Assembly (NCBI GenBank): GCA_035626475.1
Contig: DASPNP010000036.1
Coordinates: forward strand, 1 to 47,047
Source of the DNA: DASPKT01 sp035626475
GTDB taxonomy: Bacteria; Pseudomonadota; Alphaproteobacteria; Azospirillales; Azospirillaceae
Reading direction: 5' to 3'
Length of the DNA: 47,047 bases
The translations under genes and the position numbers were made by a program. The notes under the pieces are model-generated. The model had not been told where the DNA came from. It saw only the letters and a list, made by a program, of their open reading frames with translations, and ran no database searches. Below, one piece after another: positions 23,312-31,589 of the stretch; within the stretch, counting starts at the first letter, position 1; every line of letters starts with the position of its first letter.

Positions 23312-23992
23312 TTGTCACAGCTACGCCACAGCCTCGCCGTCTTCCTGCTGCTGGCGCTCACGGCGGGCTGCGCGACCGGCCCGGACGCCTCGGCACCCCG
23401 GACCAAGGCCGCCATGACGGCGGAGGATTACGACGCGATGGTGCGGGTGGCGACGACGGCCCGGCAGCGCGGCGACACCGGCATGGCCTTCACGGTCTTC
23501 ACCAACGCCGCGATCGGACGCCCCGACCGTCCGGAGGCGCTTCTGGGGATGGGCGACACCGCCTGGGCGATGCGGCTGGCGGATGTGTCGCGCGAGGCCT
23601 ACCGGAAGGTCCTCGTCCTGTCCCCGGGGAATGTCGAGGCGCTGCGCGGTGTCGCCCGGGCGGAGATCGCGCTCGACCGGCCGGCCGAGGCCGCCACCGC
23701 CTACCGCGAGGCACTGGCCAGAGCGCCCGGAGACGCTGGCCTGCAGGGCGGGTTGGCGGTCGCGCTCGATCTGTCGGGCGACCATGCCGGCGCGGCGGCG
23801 GCGTTCGAGAAGGCGCTGGCCCTGGCGCCCGGCGACCTGGACATCCGCGCCAACTACGGCTGGTCGCTGGCCCGGCGGGGCGACGCGCGGGGCGTCGAGC
23901 TGCTGGACCGGGTCGTGGCCTCGCCGGGCGCCACCGGGCCCCACCGCGCCACCCTCCAGGCCGCCCGCGAGCGGCTCACCCGGGGCCACTGA
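23312..23992 (+). CDS. TadD-like TPR lipoprotein (TTG start)
   Basis: A 226-aa protein. It has a lipoprotein signal peptide with lipobox LTAGC (lipidated Cys about residue 20) followed by several tetratricopeptide repeats (ALLGMGDTAWAMRLADVSRE, ALRGVARAEIALDRPAEAAT, GLAVALDLSGDHAGAAAAFE). This is the TadD pattern of Flp-pilus assembly, but no other tad genes are in the window. The start is TTG at 23312, supported by AGAAGGGAG 8 nt upstream; the nearby ATG at 23305 is in another frame with a non-protein-like translation. It precedes the flagellar cluster by about 270 bp. Confidence 0.82.
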   Translation: MSQLRHSLAVFLLLALTAGCATGPDASAPRTKAAMTAEDYDAMVRVATTARQRGDTGMAFTVFTNAAIGRPDRPEALLGMGDTAWAMRLADVSREAYRKVLVLSPGNVEALRGVARAEIALDRPAEAATAYREALARAPGDAGLQGGLAVALDLSGDHAGAAAAFEKALALAPGDLDIRANYGWSLARRGDARGVELLDRVVASPGATGPHRATLQAARERLTRGH

Positions 23993-24002
23993 CCGCCGGC
24001 CT

Positions 24003-24019
24003 CCGGCATCCCCCTTGCA
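24003..24019 (+). promoter_or_regulatory. Weak sigma-54-like element upstream of fliF
   Basis: CCGGCATCCCCCTTGCA has GG and GC 12 bp apart and a perfect TTGCA, but the -24 half is poor (CGGCATC). Flagellar genes under FlbD often use sigma-54. The 245-bp distance to the fliF start makes this only a candidate. Confidence 0.25.
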
Positions 24020-24160
24020 CTCCTCACCCCGGCAGAGGGGCGGGGCGCCGATTCGTTGCGCTCTGCAAAGCGGAGGGCATGGGCTGGCCGGCGGTTCGTT
24101 GCCGAATGCGTGTCTGTGGAGTCACACTCCCGGTGAAATAGGCAAAAATTTCCCATCGGG

Positions 24161-24175
24161 TTAAGCTCCCATTCA
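24161..24175 (+). promoter_or_regulatory. Candidate CtrA box upstream of fliF
   Basis: TTAA-GCTCCCA-TTCA differs from the TTAA-N7-TTAA CtrA consensus at one of eight positions. It lies about 90 bp before the fliF start in an AT-rich patch. In Caulobacter the fliF operon is directly controlled by CtrA, and ctrA is in this window. Confidence 0.5.
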
Positions 24176-24263
24176 CCGAATGGTCCGTACAACCCTCGCA
24201 ATTGGGGATAGCGACGTATAGACTCGAAGCCGGTCCGAGTGGCGCCAGTCGGGAGCTGACATA

Positions 24264-25922
24264 GTGGACGCCCTACTTCAGACGTTGAAGAATCTTGGCG
24301 GAGGCCGGCTGGCCGCCATGGGCGGCGTCGCCGTCGTCATCATCGCGGGCTTCCTGTACGTGATGACGCAGGCGTCGTCACCGAACATGTCGCTTCTATA
24401 CTCCGATCTGAGCCCGTCGGACGGCGGCGCGATTGTGCAGCAGCTCGAGGCGCAGCAGATCCCCTACAAGGCCAGCGTCGACGGCACCCGGATCGAGGTC
24501 GCCTCCGACCAGGTCGGCCGCGTCCGCATGCTGATGGCGCAGCAGGGCCTGCCCAGCGGCGGCAATGTCGGCTACGAGATCTTCAACCAGCCGGAAAGTC
24601 TCGGCACCACCAACTTCATGCAGAACATCCAGCAGCTCCGGGCGCTGGAGGGCGAGCTGGCGCGCACGGTGCAGACGCTGCAGCCGGTGCAGGCCGCGCG
24701 CATCCACCTGGTGCTGCCGAAGCGCGAGCTGTTCTCGCGCGAGACGCAGGGCGCCACAGCCAGCGTGTTCCTGCGCCTGCGCCCCGGGGCCAGCCTGGGC
24801 AAGGAGCAGGTGCTGGCGATCCAGACGCTGATCGCCGCCTCGGTGCCGCAGCTGGACCCGGGCAAGGTCGCCATCGTCGACGAGAAGGGCAACCTGCTCG
24901 CCCGCGGCACCGGCACCGACACGCCCGAAGCCCAGCTGAACACGATCGAGGAGAAGAAGCTGGCGATGGAGCAGCGGCTGGTCCGCACCATCGAGGACCT
25001 GCTGGCCCGCTCGGTCGGCATGGGCAAGGTCCGCGCCGAGGTCTCCGCCGACATCGACTTCGACAAGATCGTCACGAACTCCGAGATCTTCGATCCCGAG
25101 GGCCAGGTCGTCCGCTCCACCCAGAACGTGGCCGACCAGCAGGAGCGGCAGGACCGCGACGGCGTCGACCCGGTGACGATCGCCAACAACCTGCCCACCG
25201 CCGACGCCACCCAGAACTCCACCGGCGGCTCGTCCGAGAAGACGAACCGGTCGGAGGAGACGGTCAACTACGAGATCAGCAAGACCACCAAGGTCCATGA
25301 GCGCAACCCCGGCCAGATCCGCCGCCTGTCGGTGGCGGTGCTGGTGGACGGCGTCTACACGCCGGGCGAGAACGGCACACAGGCCTATGCCCCGCGCAGC
25401 CAGGACGAGCTGCAGAAGCTGGAGGCGCTGGTGCGCTCGGCCATCGGCTTCGACGCGGCGCGCGGCGACACGGTCGAAGTGGTGAACATGCAGTTCGCCC
25501 TGCCCGACAGCGACCTGGCCGGCATGGAGGACCAGACGCTGTTCGGCCTGCCGAAGCAGGACGTGTTCCGCATCGCCGAGACCGTGGTGCTGGCGATCGT
25601 GGCGATCCTGGTGATCCTGCTGGTGATCCGCCCGCTGGTGGCCCGCGCCCTGGACCGCACGCCGCAGCTGGACGAGGAGCCCGACCTGCTGTCCGACCAG
25701 AGCGGCATGCCCGCCCTGGCGGGCCCCGGCGGCGGCGCGCTGGCCCGCGAGCTGGCGATGGAGGCCGCCCAGGCCAACGAGGAGCTGGAGCAGATGATCG
25801 ACATCAACCGCGTCGACGGCCGCGTCCGCGCGTCCTCGCTGCGCAAGGTGGGCGAGATCGTCGAGAAGCACCCCGAGGAGGCCGTCTCCATCATCCGCAA
25901 CTGGCTCTACCAAGAGAATTGA
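24264..25922 (+). CDS. fliF: Flagellar MS-ring protein FliF
   Basis: A 552-aa inner-membrane ring protein. The N-terminal TM is at about 19-38 (GGVAVVIIAGFLYVM). The YscJ/FliF ring-building domains have MSLLYSDLSPSDGGAIVQQL, ELARTVQTLQPVQAARIHLV and PKRELFSRETQGATASVFL. A large periplasmic FliF-C domain and a second TM (about 437-462, VVLAIVAILVILLVIRPLV) follow. The cytoplasmic tail is the FliG-binding end, VGEIVEKHPEEAVSIIRNWL. The start is GTG at 24264 with GGGAG 8 nt upstream. It is first in the rightward flagellar run, and fliH follows after 18 nt. fliG, which normally comes next, is absent. Confidence 0.97.
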   Translation: MDALLQTLKNLGGGRLAAMGGVAVVIIAGFLYVMTQASSPNMSLLYSDLSPSDGGAIVQQLEAQQIPYKASVDGTRIEVASDQVGRVRMLMAQQGLPSGGNVGYEIFNQPESLGTTNFMQNIQQLRALEGELARTVQTLQPVQAARIHLVLPKRELFSRETQGATASVFLRLRPGASLGKEQVLAIQTLIAASVPQLDPGKVAIVDEKGNLLARGTGTDTPEAQLNTIEEKKLAMEQRLVRTIEDLLARSVGMGKVRAEVSADIDFDKIVTNSEIFDPEGQVVRSTQNVADQQERQDRDGVDPVTIANNLPTADATQNSTGGSSEKTNRSEETVNYEISKTTKVHERNPGQIRRLSVAVLVDGVYTPGENGTQAYAPRSQDELQKLEALVRSAIGFDAARGDTVEVVNMQFALPDSDLAGMEDQTLFGLPKQDVFRIAETVVLAIVAILVILLVIRPLVARALDRTPQLDEEPDLLSDQSGMPALAGPGGGALARELAMEAAQANEELEQMIDINRVDGRVRASSLRKVGEIVEKHPEEAVSIIRNWLYQEN

Positions 25923-25940
25923 TCGGAGCCGGCGCGGATC

Positions 25941-26654
25941 ATGTCCAGCATCCACAAGTTCCAGTTCGACGTCTCCTTCGACCCGCAGGACCCCCGTCCG
26001 GCCGGCGAGCCGCAGGCGGCCGCCCCGGAGCCGGAGCCCATCCCGGCGCCCGAGCCCGAGCCGCCGCCCCCGCCGCCCGAGCCGACCTTCTCCCTGGCCG
26101 ATCTTCAGGCGCAGGTGCAGATGGCCCGGCAGCAGGGCATCGAGATGGGCCGCGCCGAGGGGCGCCAGCAGGCCGAGGTGGATGCCGAGCGGGCGCTGAC
26201 CGACGCGCTGAACCGGGTCGACCAGCACATGGTCCAGCTGATCCAAGCCGAGGCCGCGGGCCGGCACAGGCGCGACGAGGACACGCGGCGGCTCGCCCTG
26301 GGCATCGTGCGCAAGCTGTTCCCGACCCTGGTCCGCCGGCATGGGCTGGCCGAGGTCGAGGGCACGGTCGCCACCCTGCTGGACGAGCTGCGCGACGAGC
26401 CGAAGCTGGTGATCCGCGTGCATGAGAGCTGGCTGGAGGCGATGCGCGAGCGGATCGAGGGCATGGCCGCCCGCCACGGCTTCGCCGGGGTGGTGACGGT
26501 CCTGGCCGATCCGCGCTGTGGCGAGCTGGACTGCCGGGCCGACTGGGGCGACGGCGGCGCCGAGCGCGACGTGGGCGCCCTGCTGGCCGAGATCGACCGC
26601 ATCACCGGCCGCGTGCTGGACGGCTTCGCCGGGCTGAAGGCCGGCGCCGCCTGA
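25941..26654 (+). CDS. fliH: Flagellar export stator protein FliH
   Basis: A 237-aa peripheral protein that regulates the FliI ATPase. A proline/glutamate-rich N-terminus (about 20-50) is followed by a helical segment with regular Gln/Gly/Ala spacing (QVQMARQQGIEMGRAEGRQQ) typical of the FliH GxxxG-like stalk. The conserved C-terminal FliH/YscL domain has LALGIVRKLFPTLVRRHG and LVIRVHESWLEAMRERI. Sequence conservation in this family is low, so identification rests on layout plus position between fliF and fliN. It is called flbE in Caulobacter. Confidence 0.88.
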   Translation: MSSIHKFQFDVSFDPQDPRPAGEPQAAAPEPEPIPAPEPEPPPPPPEPTFSLADLQAQVQMARQQGIEMGRAEGRQQAEVDAERALTDALNRVDQHMVQLIQAEAAGRHRRDEDTRRLALGIVRKLFPTLVRRHGLAEVEGTVATLLDELRDEPKLVIRVHESWLEAMRERIEGMAARHGFAGVVTVLADPRCGELDCRADWGDGGAERDVGALLAEIDRITGRVLDGFAGLKAGAA

Positions 26655-26702
26655 GCCGATACGAGACACTAGCGCCGGCCGCCGCCGGCAAAGAGGACCG
26701 AG

Positions 26703-26999
26703 ATGAGCATTGAGGATTTCGAGAGCGAGGCCGGCGCCGACGGCGCACCGATCGTCAAGGACCTGGAGGCGGTCTACGACATCCCGGTGCAGATCTCGGC
26801 CGTGCTGGGCAAGTGCACCATGCAGGTGAGCCAGCTGCTGAAGCTGGGCCGCGGCGCGGTGGTGGAGCTGGACCGCAAGGTCGGCGAGGCCATCGACATC
26901 TACGTCAACAACCGGCTGGTCGCCCGCGGCGAGGTGGTGGTCGTGGAAGACCGCCTCGGCGTGACCATGACCGAAATCATCAAGTCCGACCGCTCGTGA
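26703..26999 (+). CDS. fliN: Flagellar switch protein FliN
   Basis: A 98-aa C-ring protein with the SpoA/FliMN fold: VYDIPVQISAVLGKCTMQVS, LLKLGRGAVVELDRKVGEAI, DIYVNNRLVARGEVVVVEDR and LGVTMTEIIKS, a full-length match to FliN. AGAGGACCGAG before the ATG is a good RBS. The motA-like gene begins on a GTG that overlaps its stop (GTGA), implying coupled translation. Confidence 0.95.
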   Translation: MSIEDFESEAGADGAPIVKDLEAVYDIPVQISAVLGKCTMQVSQLLKLGRGAVVELDRKVGEAIDIYVNNRLVARGEVVVVEDRLGVTMTEIIKSDRS

Positions 27000-27877
27000 C
27001 CGACCGCGGCTCCACCAGGACGGCCGCACGGCCGAAGCGCGAGGGCGCCCGGATGCCGGCCGAGGGCGCGCCGGTGGCGCTGCCGCGCCCCGTGCTGGCG
27101 CGCGGCGGCATCGACCTGGCGACCGTGCTGGGCCTCGCCGGCGGGCTGGTCCTCGTGGCGGTGGCGCTGATCGCCGGCGGCAATGTCGGCGCCTTCTACA
27201 ACGTCCCCTCGCTGCTGATCGTGCTGGGCGGCACCATCGCCGTCACCGTGATCAGCTTCTCGATGGAGGATGTCGGGGTCGCCCGCCGCCTGACCATGCG
27301 CGCCGTCGCCAAGCCGGTGCAGAGCCCGCGCGACACCGCCGAGTTCGTGCTGCGGCTGGCGGAGGTCGCGCGCCGCAGCGGCCCGCTGGCGCTGCAGCCG
27401 CTGGTCTTCCAGCTGCCGCCCGACGGCACGCTGCGCCGCTCGGTGGAGATGACGGTCGACGGGCTGCCGGCCGACGACGTCGAGCGCATCCTGCGCACCG
27501 AGATCGAGGCCGAGCAGGCTCGCGCCCGCAACGGCGCCGCCGTGCTGCGCCGCGCCGCCGAGGTCGCCCCCGCCATGGGGCTGATCGGCACGCTGGTGGG
27601 GCTGGTGCAGATGCTGGGCAGCCTCCAGGACCCGACCAGCATCGGCCCGGCCATGGCCGTGGCGCTGCTGACCACCTTCTACGGCGCCATCCTGGGCAGC
27701 ATGGTGCTGGCCCCGCTGGCCGGCAAGCTGGAGCGCAACGCAGAGGCGCAGGCGCTGGTGGACACGCTCTACATGCTGGGCGCGGTCTCCGTCGCCCGGC
27801 AGGAGAATCCGCGGCGCCTGGAAATCCTGATGAACACCGTCCTGCCGCCCGAGCTGCGGACGGATCTTTACGACTGA
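26996..27877 (+). CDS. motA: MotA/PomA-family stator protein
   Basis: A 293-aa proton- or sodium-channel stator subunit of the flagellar motor. Four TM segments are visible: LGLAGGLVLVAVALIAGG, PSLLIVLGGTIAVTVISFSM, VAPAMGLIGTLVGLVQMLG and MAVALLTTFYGAILGSMVLA. A cytoplasmic loop lies between TM2 and TM3. Conserved motifs PSLLIVLGGT and MGLIGTLVGL match MotA/PomA. The start is GTG 26996 overlapping the fliN stop; ATG 27053 is an alternative that removes a basic, disordered 19 residues. No motB gene is visible in the window, so the partner is elsewhere. Confidence 0.9.
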   Translation: MTDRGSTRTAARPKREGARMPAEGAPVALPRPVLARGGIDLATVLGLAGGLVLVAVALIAGGNVGAFYNVPSLLIVLGGTIAVTVISFSMEDVGVARRLTMRAVAKPVQSPRDTAEFVLRLAEVARRSGPLALQPLVFQLPPDGTLRRSVEMTVDGLPADDVERILRTEIEAEQARARNGAAVLRRAAEVAPAMGLIGTLVGLVQMLGSLQDPTSIGPAMAVALLTTFYGAILGSMVLAPLAGKLERNAEAQALVDTLYMLGAVSVARQENPRRLEILMNTVLPPELRTDLYD

Positions 27878-27927
27878 GCCCGGTCCTTAGGGACACGAGT
27901 ATGGGGACCCGGAAAGGGGTTTGAGCG

Positions 27928-29367
27928 ATGCGACTGCTGATCGTTGGAACGCTGGAAGGCTACATCACCGCCGCCGGCAAGATCGCCATGCAGAAGGGCG
28001 CCAAGGTCGCGCACACCGACAGCATCGGCGGCGCCATGAACGCGCTGCGCAGCGGCCAGGGCGCCGACCTGGTCATGGTCGACGTCAAGATGGACGTGGG
28101 CATGCTGGTGGAGAGCCTGAAGGCCGAGCGCTTCGCGGTCCCGGTGGTCGCCTGCGGCATCGGCACGGACGCGGCCGCCGCCGTCCGCGCCATCCGCGCC
28201 GGCGCCAAGGAGTACATCCCCCTGCCCCCGGACGCGCAGCTGATCGCCGCGGTGCTGGAGGCGGTGACCGAGGAGAGCCACGCCTTCATCAGCCGCGATC
28301 CGGTGATGGGCCGGTCCATGCAGCTGGCGGAGCAGATCGCGCCGTCCGACGCCTCGGTGCTGATCACCGGCGAGTCCGGCACCGGCAAGGAGGTCATGGC
28401 GCGCTTCATCCACCGCAAGAGCCGGCGCGTCAACGCCTCCTTCGTCTCGGTCAACTGCGCCGCCATCCCGGAGAACCTGCTGGAGAGCGAGCTGTTCGGC
28501 CATGAGAAGGGCGCCTTCACCGGCGCCGTTGCGCGCCGCGTCGGCAAGTTCGAGGAGGCCAACGGCGGCACGCTGCTGCTGGACGAAATCTCCGAGATGG
28601 ACATCCGCCTGCAGGCCAAGCTGCTGCGCGCCATCCAGGAGCGCGAGATCGACCGGGTCGGCGGCACCCAGCCGGTGAAGGTCGACATCCGCGTGCTGGC
28701 GACCTCCAACCGCAACCTCGAGGAGGAGGTCCGCGCCGGCCGCTTCCGCGAGGATCTGTATTTCCGCCTGAACGTCGTGAACATCGCCCTGCCCGCCCTG
28801 CGCGAGCGCCCGCACGACATCGCGGTGCTGGCCCAGCACTTCGCCCGGAAGTACTCGGAGGCCAACGGCCTGCCCGAGCGCATCGTGACGCCTGAGGCGC
28901 TGGCCATGCTGCAGACCCACCACTGGCGCGGCAATGTCCGCGAGCTGGAGAACACGATGCACCGCGCGGTGCTGCTGTCGCGCGGCACGGAGATCGGGCC
29001 GGAGGCGATCCTGCTGACGGGGGCCGAGCCGACGCCGTTGCGCCCGGCCGCGGCCGCCGCCCCGGCCAACGCCGCGCGCAGTGCCGCGACGCCGGGCTTC
29101 CAGCCGGGCTACCCGAACGCCACCCAGCCCGGCTCCTCGCCGGCGGGGGAGACGGGCACCGCCGGGCTGGTCGGCCGCACCGTGGCCGACGTCGAGCGCG
29201 ACCTGATCATCGACACGCTGACCCACTGCCTGGGCAACCGCACGCACGCGGCCAACATCCTGGGCATCTCCATCCGCACGCTGCGCAACAAGCTGAAGCA
29301 GTACAGCGACGAGGGCGTCGCGGTGCCGCCGCCGGCGGGCGGCGACCTCGACCGCGCGGCCGGCTGA
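27928..29367 (+). CDS. flbD: Sigma-54-dependent flagellar activator FlbD with degenerate receiver
   Basis: A 479-aa regulator of late flagellar genes. The N-terminal receiver-like domain lacks the acidic pair (LLIVGTLEGY) and the conserved Lys (EYIPLPPDA), but keeps an Asp at 52 (LVMVDVKMD). This suggests that ordinary phosphorylation does not control it; in Caulobacter FlbD is controlled by FliX. The AAA+ domain is complete: Walker A GESGTGKE (148-155), GAFTGA (195-200) and Walker B TLLLDEISEM. A Pro/Ala-rich linker precedes the Fis-type helix-turn-helix NRTHAANILGISIRTLRNKL. An RBS-like AAAGGGG precedes the ATG. It sits between motA and flhA. Confidence 0.95.
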   Translation: MRLLIVGTLEGYITAAGKIAMQKGAKVAHTDSIGGAMNALRSGQGADLVMVDVKMDVGMLVESLKAERFAVPVVACGIGTDAAAAVRAIRAGAKEYIPLPPDAQLIAAVLEAVTEESHAFISRDPVMGRSMQLAEQIAPSDASVLITGESGTGKEVMARFIHRKSRRVNASFVSVNCAAIPENLLESELFGHEKGAFTGAVARRVGKFEEANGGTLLLDEISEMDIRLQAKLLRAIQEREIDRVGGTQPVKVDIRVLATSNRNLEEEVRAGRFREDLYFRLNVVNIALPALRERPHDIAVLAQHFARKYSEANGLPERIVTPEALAMLQTHHWRGNVRELENTMHRAVLLSRGTEIGPEAILLTGAEPTPLRPAAAAAPANAARSAATPGFQPGYPNATQPGSSPAGETGTAGLVGRTVADVERDLIIDTLTHCLGNRTHAANILGISIRTLRNKLKQYSDEGVAVPPPAGGDLDRAAG

Positions 29368-29381
29368 GCTAGGGACGCGCG

Positions 29382-31508
29382 ATGACCGACCAGACCCAGG
29401 GCAAGAACCCGCTGGCGGGCCTGAACCTTCAGGCCCTGCTGGGCGGCTATGCCAAGCGGACCGAGATCTGGTTCGCGCTGGGCATCGTCATCATCCTGGT
29501 GATGCTGATCATCCCGCTGCCGACTTGGCTGCTGGATCTCGGCCTCGCCTTCTCCTTCACCTTCTCCGTCCTGATCCTCATGACGGTGCTGAGCATCCAG
29601 AAGCCGCTGGAGTTCAGCTCCTTCCCGACGGTGCTGCTGGTCTCCACCATGCTGCGCCTGGCGCTGAACCTCAGCTCCACGCGCCTGATCCTGGAGAAGG
29701 GCCACGAGGGCACGGACGCCGCCGGCCACGTCATCGAAGCCTTCGGCGGCTTCATCATGGGCGGCAACTTCATCATCGGCGTAACCGTGTTCTCGATCCT
29801 CGTGCTCGTGAACTTCATGGTCATCACCAAGGGCTCCGGCCGCATCGCCGAGGTCGCGGCGCGCTTCACCCTGGACGCCATGCCCGGCAAGCAGATGGCG
29901 ATCGACGCCGACCTGTCCGCCGGCCTCATCGACGAGGCGGCGGCCAAGGAGCGGCGCAAGGAGCTGGAGGATGAGAGCCAGTTCTTCGGCGCCATGGACG
30001 GTGCCTCCAAGTTCGTCCGCGGCGACGCCGTCGCCGGCCTCATCATCACCTTCGTCAACGTCATCGTCGGCATGATCATCGGCGTCGGGCAGAAGGACAT
30101 GTCCTTCACCGACGCCGGCCAGACCTACACGCTGCTGACCGTCGGCGACGGCCTGGTGTCGCAGATCCCGGCGCTGATCGTCTCGCTGGCCGCCGGCCTC
30201 ATGGTCTCCAAGTCGGGTTCCGCCGGCTCCACCGACAAGGCGCTGTTCGGCCAGCTGAGCTTCTACCCGGCCGCCATGGGCATGAGCGCCGGCCTGCTGA
30301 TGGCGATGTCGCTGCTGCCGGGCCTGCCCTTCCTGCCCTTCGTCTCGCTGGCGATCCTGCTGGGCGCCGGCGCCTACTATCTGCCGAAGCTGAAGGAGGC
30401 GGCGGAGAAGCAGGCGGCCAAGGACCCGGCATCGGCCGCGGCCGCATCGGGCGCGCCGCCCGCCCCGGTGGCGGACGAGCCGATCTCCACCGCTTTGGCC
30501 ATCGACCTGATCCGGCTGGAGCTGGGCTACGGGCTGCTGTCGCTGATCAACACCGAGGCCGGCCACCGGCTGACCGACCAGATCAAGGGGCTGCGGCGCC
30601 AGCTGGCGGGCGAGATCGGCATCATCATGCCGGCCGTCCGCATCCAGGATAACCTCCAGCTGCCGCCCAACACCTACGTGATCCGGGTGAAGGAGATCGA
30701 GGCCGGCCGCGGCGACGTGCGCCCGAACATGCTGCTGTGCATGGACCCGCGCGGCGAGCCGATCCCGCTGCCGGGCGAGAGCACGACCGAGCCGACCTTC
30801 GGGCTGCCGGCGATGTGGATCGAGCCCGCCTACCGCGAGGAGGCGCTGTTCAAGGGCTACACCGTCGTCGATCCGCCGACGGTCGTGACCACGCACCTGA
30901 CCGAGGTCATCAAGGACAACATGGCCGACCTGCTCTCCTACGCGGAGACGCAGAAGCTGCTCGACGAGATGGGCAAGGAGCACCAGAAGCTGGTCGGCGA
31001 CGTCATCCCCGGCCAGATCAGCGTCGGCGCGCTCCAGAGGGTGCTGCAGAACCTGCTGGGCGAGCGCGTCTCGGTCCGCGACCTGCCGACCATCCTGGAG
31101 GGCGTGTCCGAGGCCTGCGCCTATACCCGCAACATCACCCAGATCACCGAGCATGTCCGCGCGCGTCTGGCCCGCCAGATCTCCGACGCGCACACCAACG
31201 AGATGGGCTACATCCCGCTGGTCACGCTCAGCCCGGACTGGGAGCAGGCCTTCATGGAGTCCATCGTCGGCGACGGCGACGAGCGCCAGCTCTCCATGGC
31301 GCCCTCGCGGCTGCAGACCTTCATCACGTCGGTGCGCCAGACCTATGAGCGGATGGCGATGGCCGGCGAGGCGCCGGTGCTGCTGACCAGCCCGTCCATC
31401 CGGCCCTATGTCCGCTCGATCATCGAGCGCTTCCGGCCGGCCACGACGGTCATGTCTCAGAACGAGATCCATCCCAAGGCCAAGATCAAGACCATGGGGC
31501 AGATATGA
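29382..31508 (+). CDS. flhA: Flagellar export apparatus protein FlhA
   Basis: A 708-aa integral-membrane component of the flagellar type III export gate. The N-terminal half contains about eight TM helices and the FHIPEP-family signature region LRLALNLSSTRLIL. RFTLDAMPGKQMAIDADLSA and the acidic FLIPD-like loop are conserved. After a short Pro/Ala-rich linker (about 345-365), the cytoplasmic export-platform domain runs to the end (LGYGLLSLINTEAGHRLTDQ; VSVRDLPTILEGVSEACAYT). The start is 14 nt after flbD. Its length is standard for the family. Confidence 0.98.
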   Translation: MTDQTQGKNPLAGLNLQALLGGYAKRTEIWFALGIVIILVMLIIPLPTWLLDLGLAFSFTFSVLILMTVLSIQKPLEFSSFPTVLLVSTMLRLALNLSSTRLILEKGHEGTDAAGHVIEAFGGFIMGGNFIIGVTVFSILVLVNFMVITKGSGRIAEVAARFTLDAMPGKQMAIDADLSAGLIDEAAAKERRKELEDESQFFGAMDGASKFVRGDAVAGLIITFVNVIVGMIIGVGQKDMSFTDAGQTYTLLTVGDGLVSQIPALIVSLAAGLMVSKSGSAGSTDKALFGQLSFYPAAMGMSAGLLMAMSLLPGLPFLPFVSLAILLGAGAYYLPKLKEAAEKQAAKDPASAAAASGAPPAPVADEPISTALAIDLIRLELGYGLLSLINTEAGHRLTDQIKGLRRQLAGEIGIIMPAVRIQDNLQLPPNTYVIRVKEIEAGRGDVRPNMLLCMDPRGEPIPLPGESTTEPTFGLPAMWIEPAYREEALFKGYTVVDPPTVVTTHLTEVIKDNMADLLSYAETQKLLDEMGKEHQKLVGDVIPGQISVGALQRVLQNLLGERVSVRDLPTILEGVSEACAYTRNITQITEHVRARLARQISDAHTNEMGYIPLVTLSPDWEQAFMESIVGDGDERQLSMAPSRLQTFITSVRQTYERMAMAGEAPVLLTSPSIRPYVRSIIERFRPATTVMSQNEIHPKAKIKTMGQI

Positions 31509-31589
31509 TGCGCCGAGAGCGATCCGGGGCGCGCGCCGCAAGGCCGGAGGCGGTAGGATGATGCGCTGCATCGGGAAAGTAGGTCGGCC

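Noticed and set aside
24396..27029. 877-aa open frame on the minus strand
   Set aside because: Antisense to fliF, fliH and fliN and made of the same low-information His/Leu/Gln/Val repeats typical of shadows.
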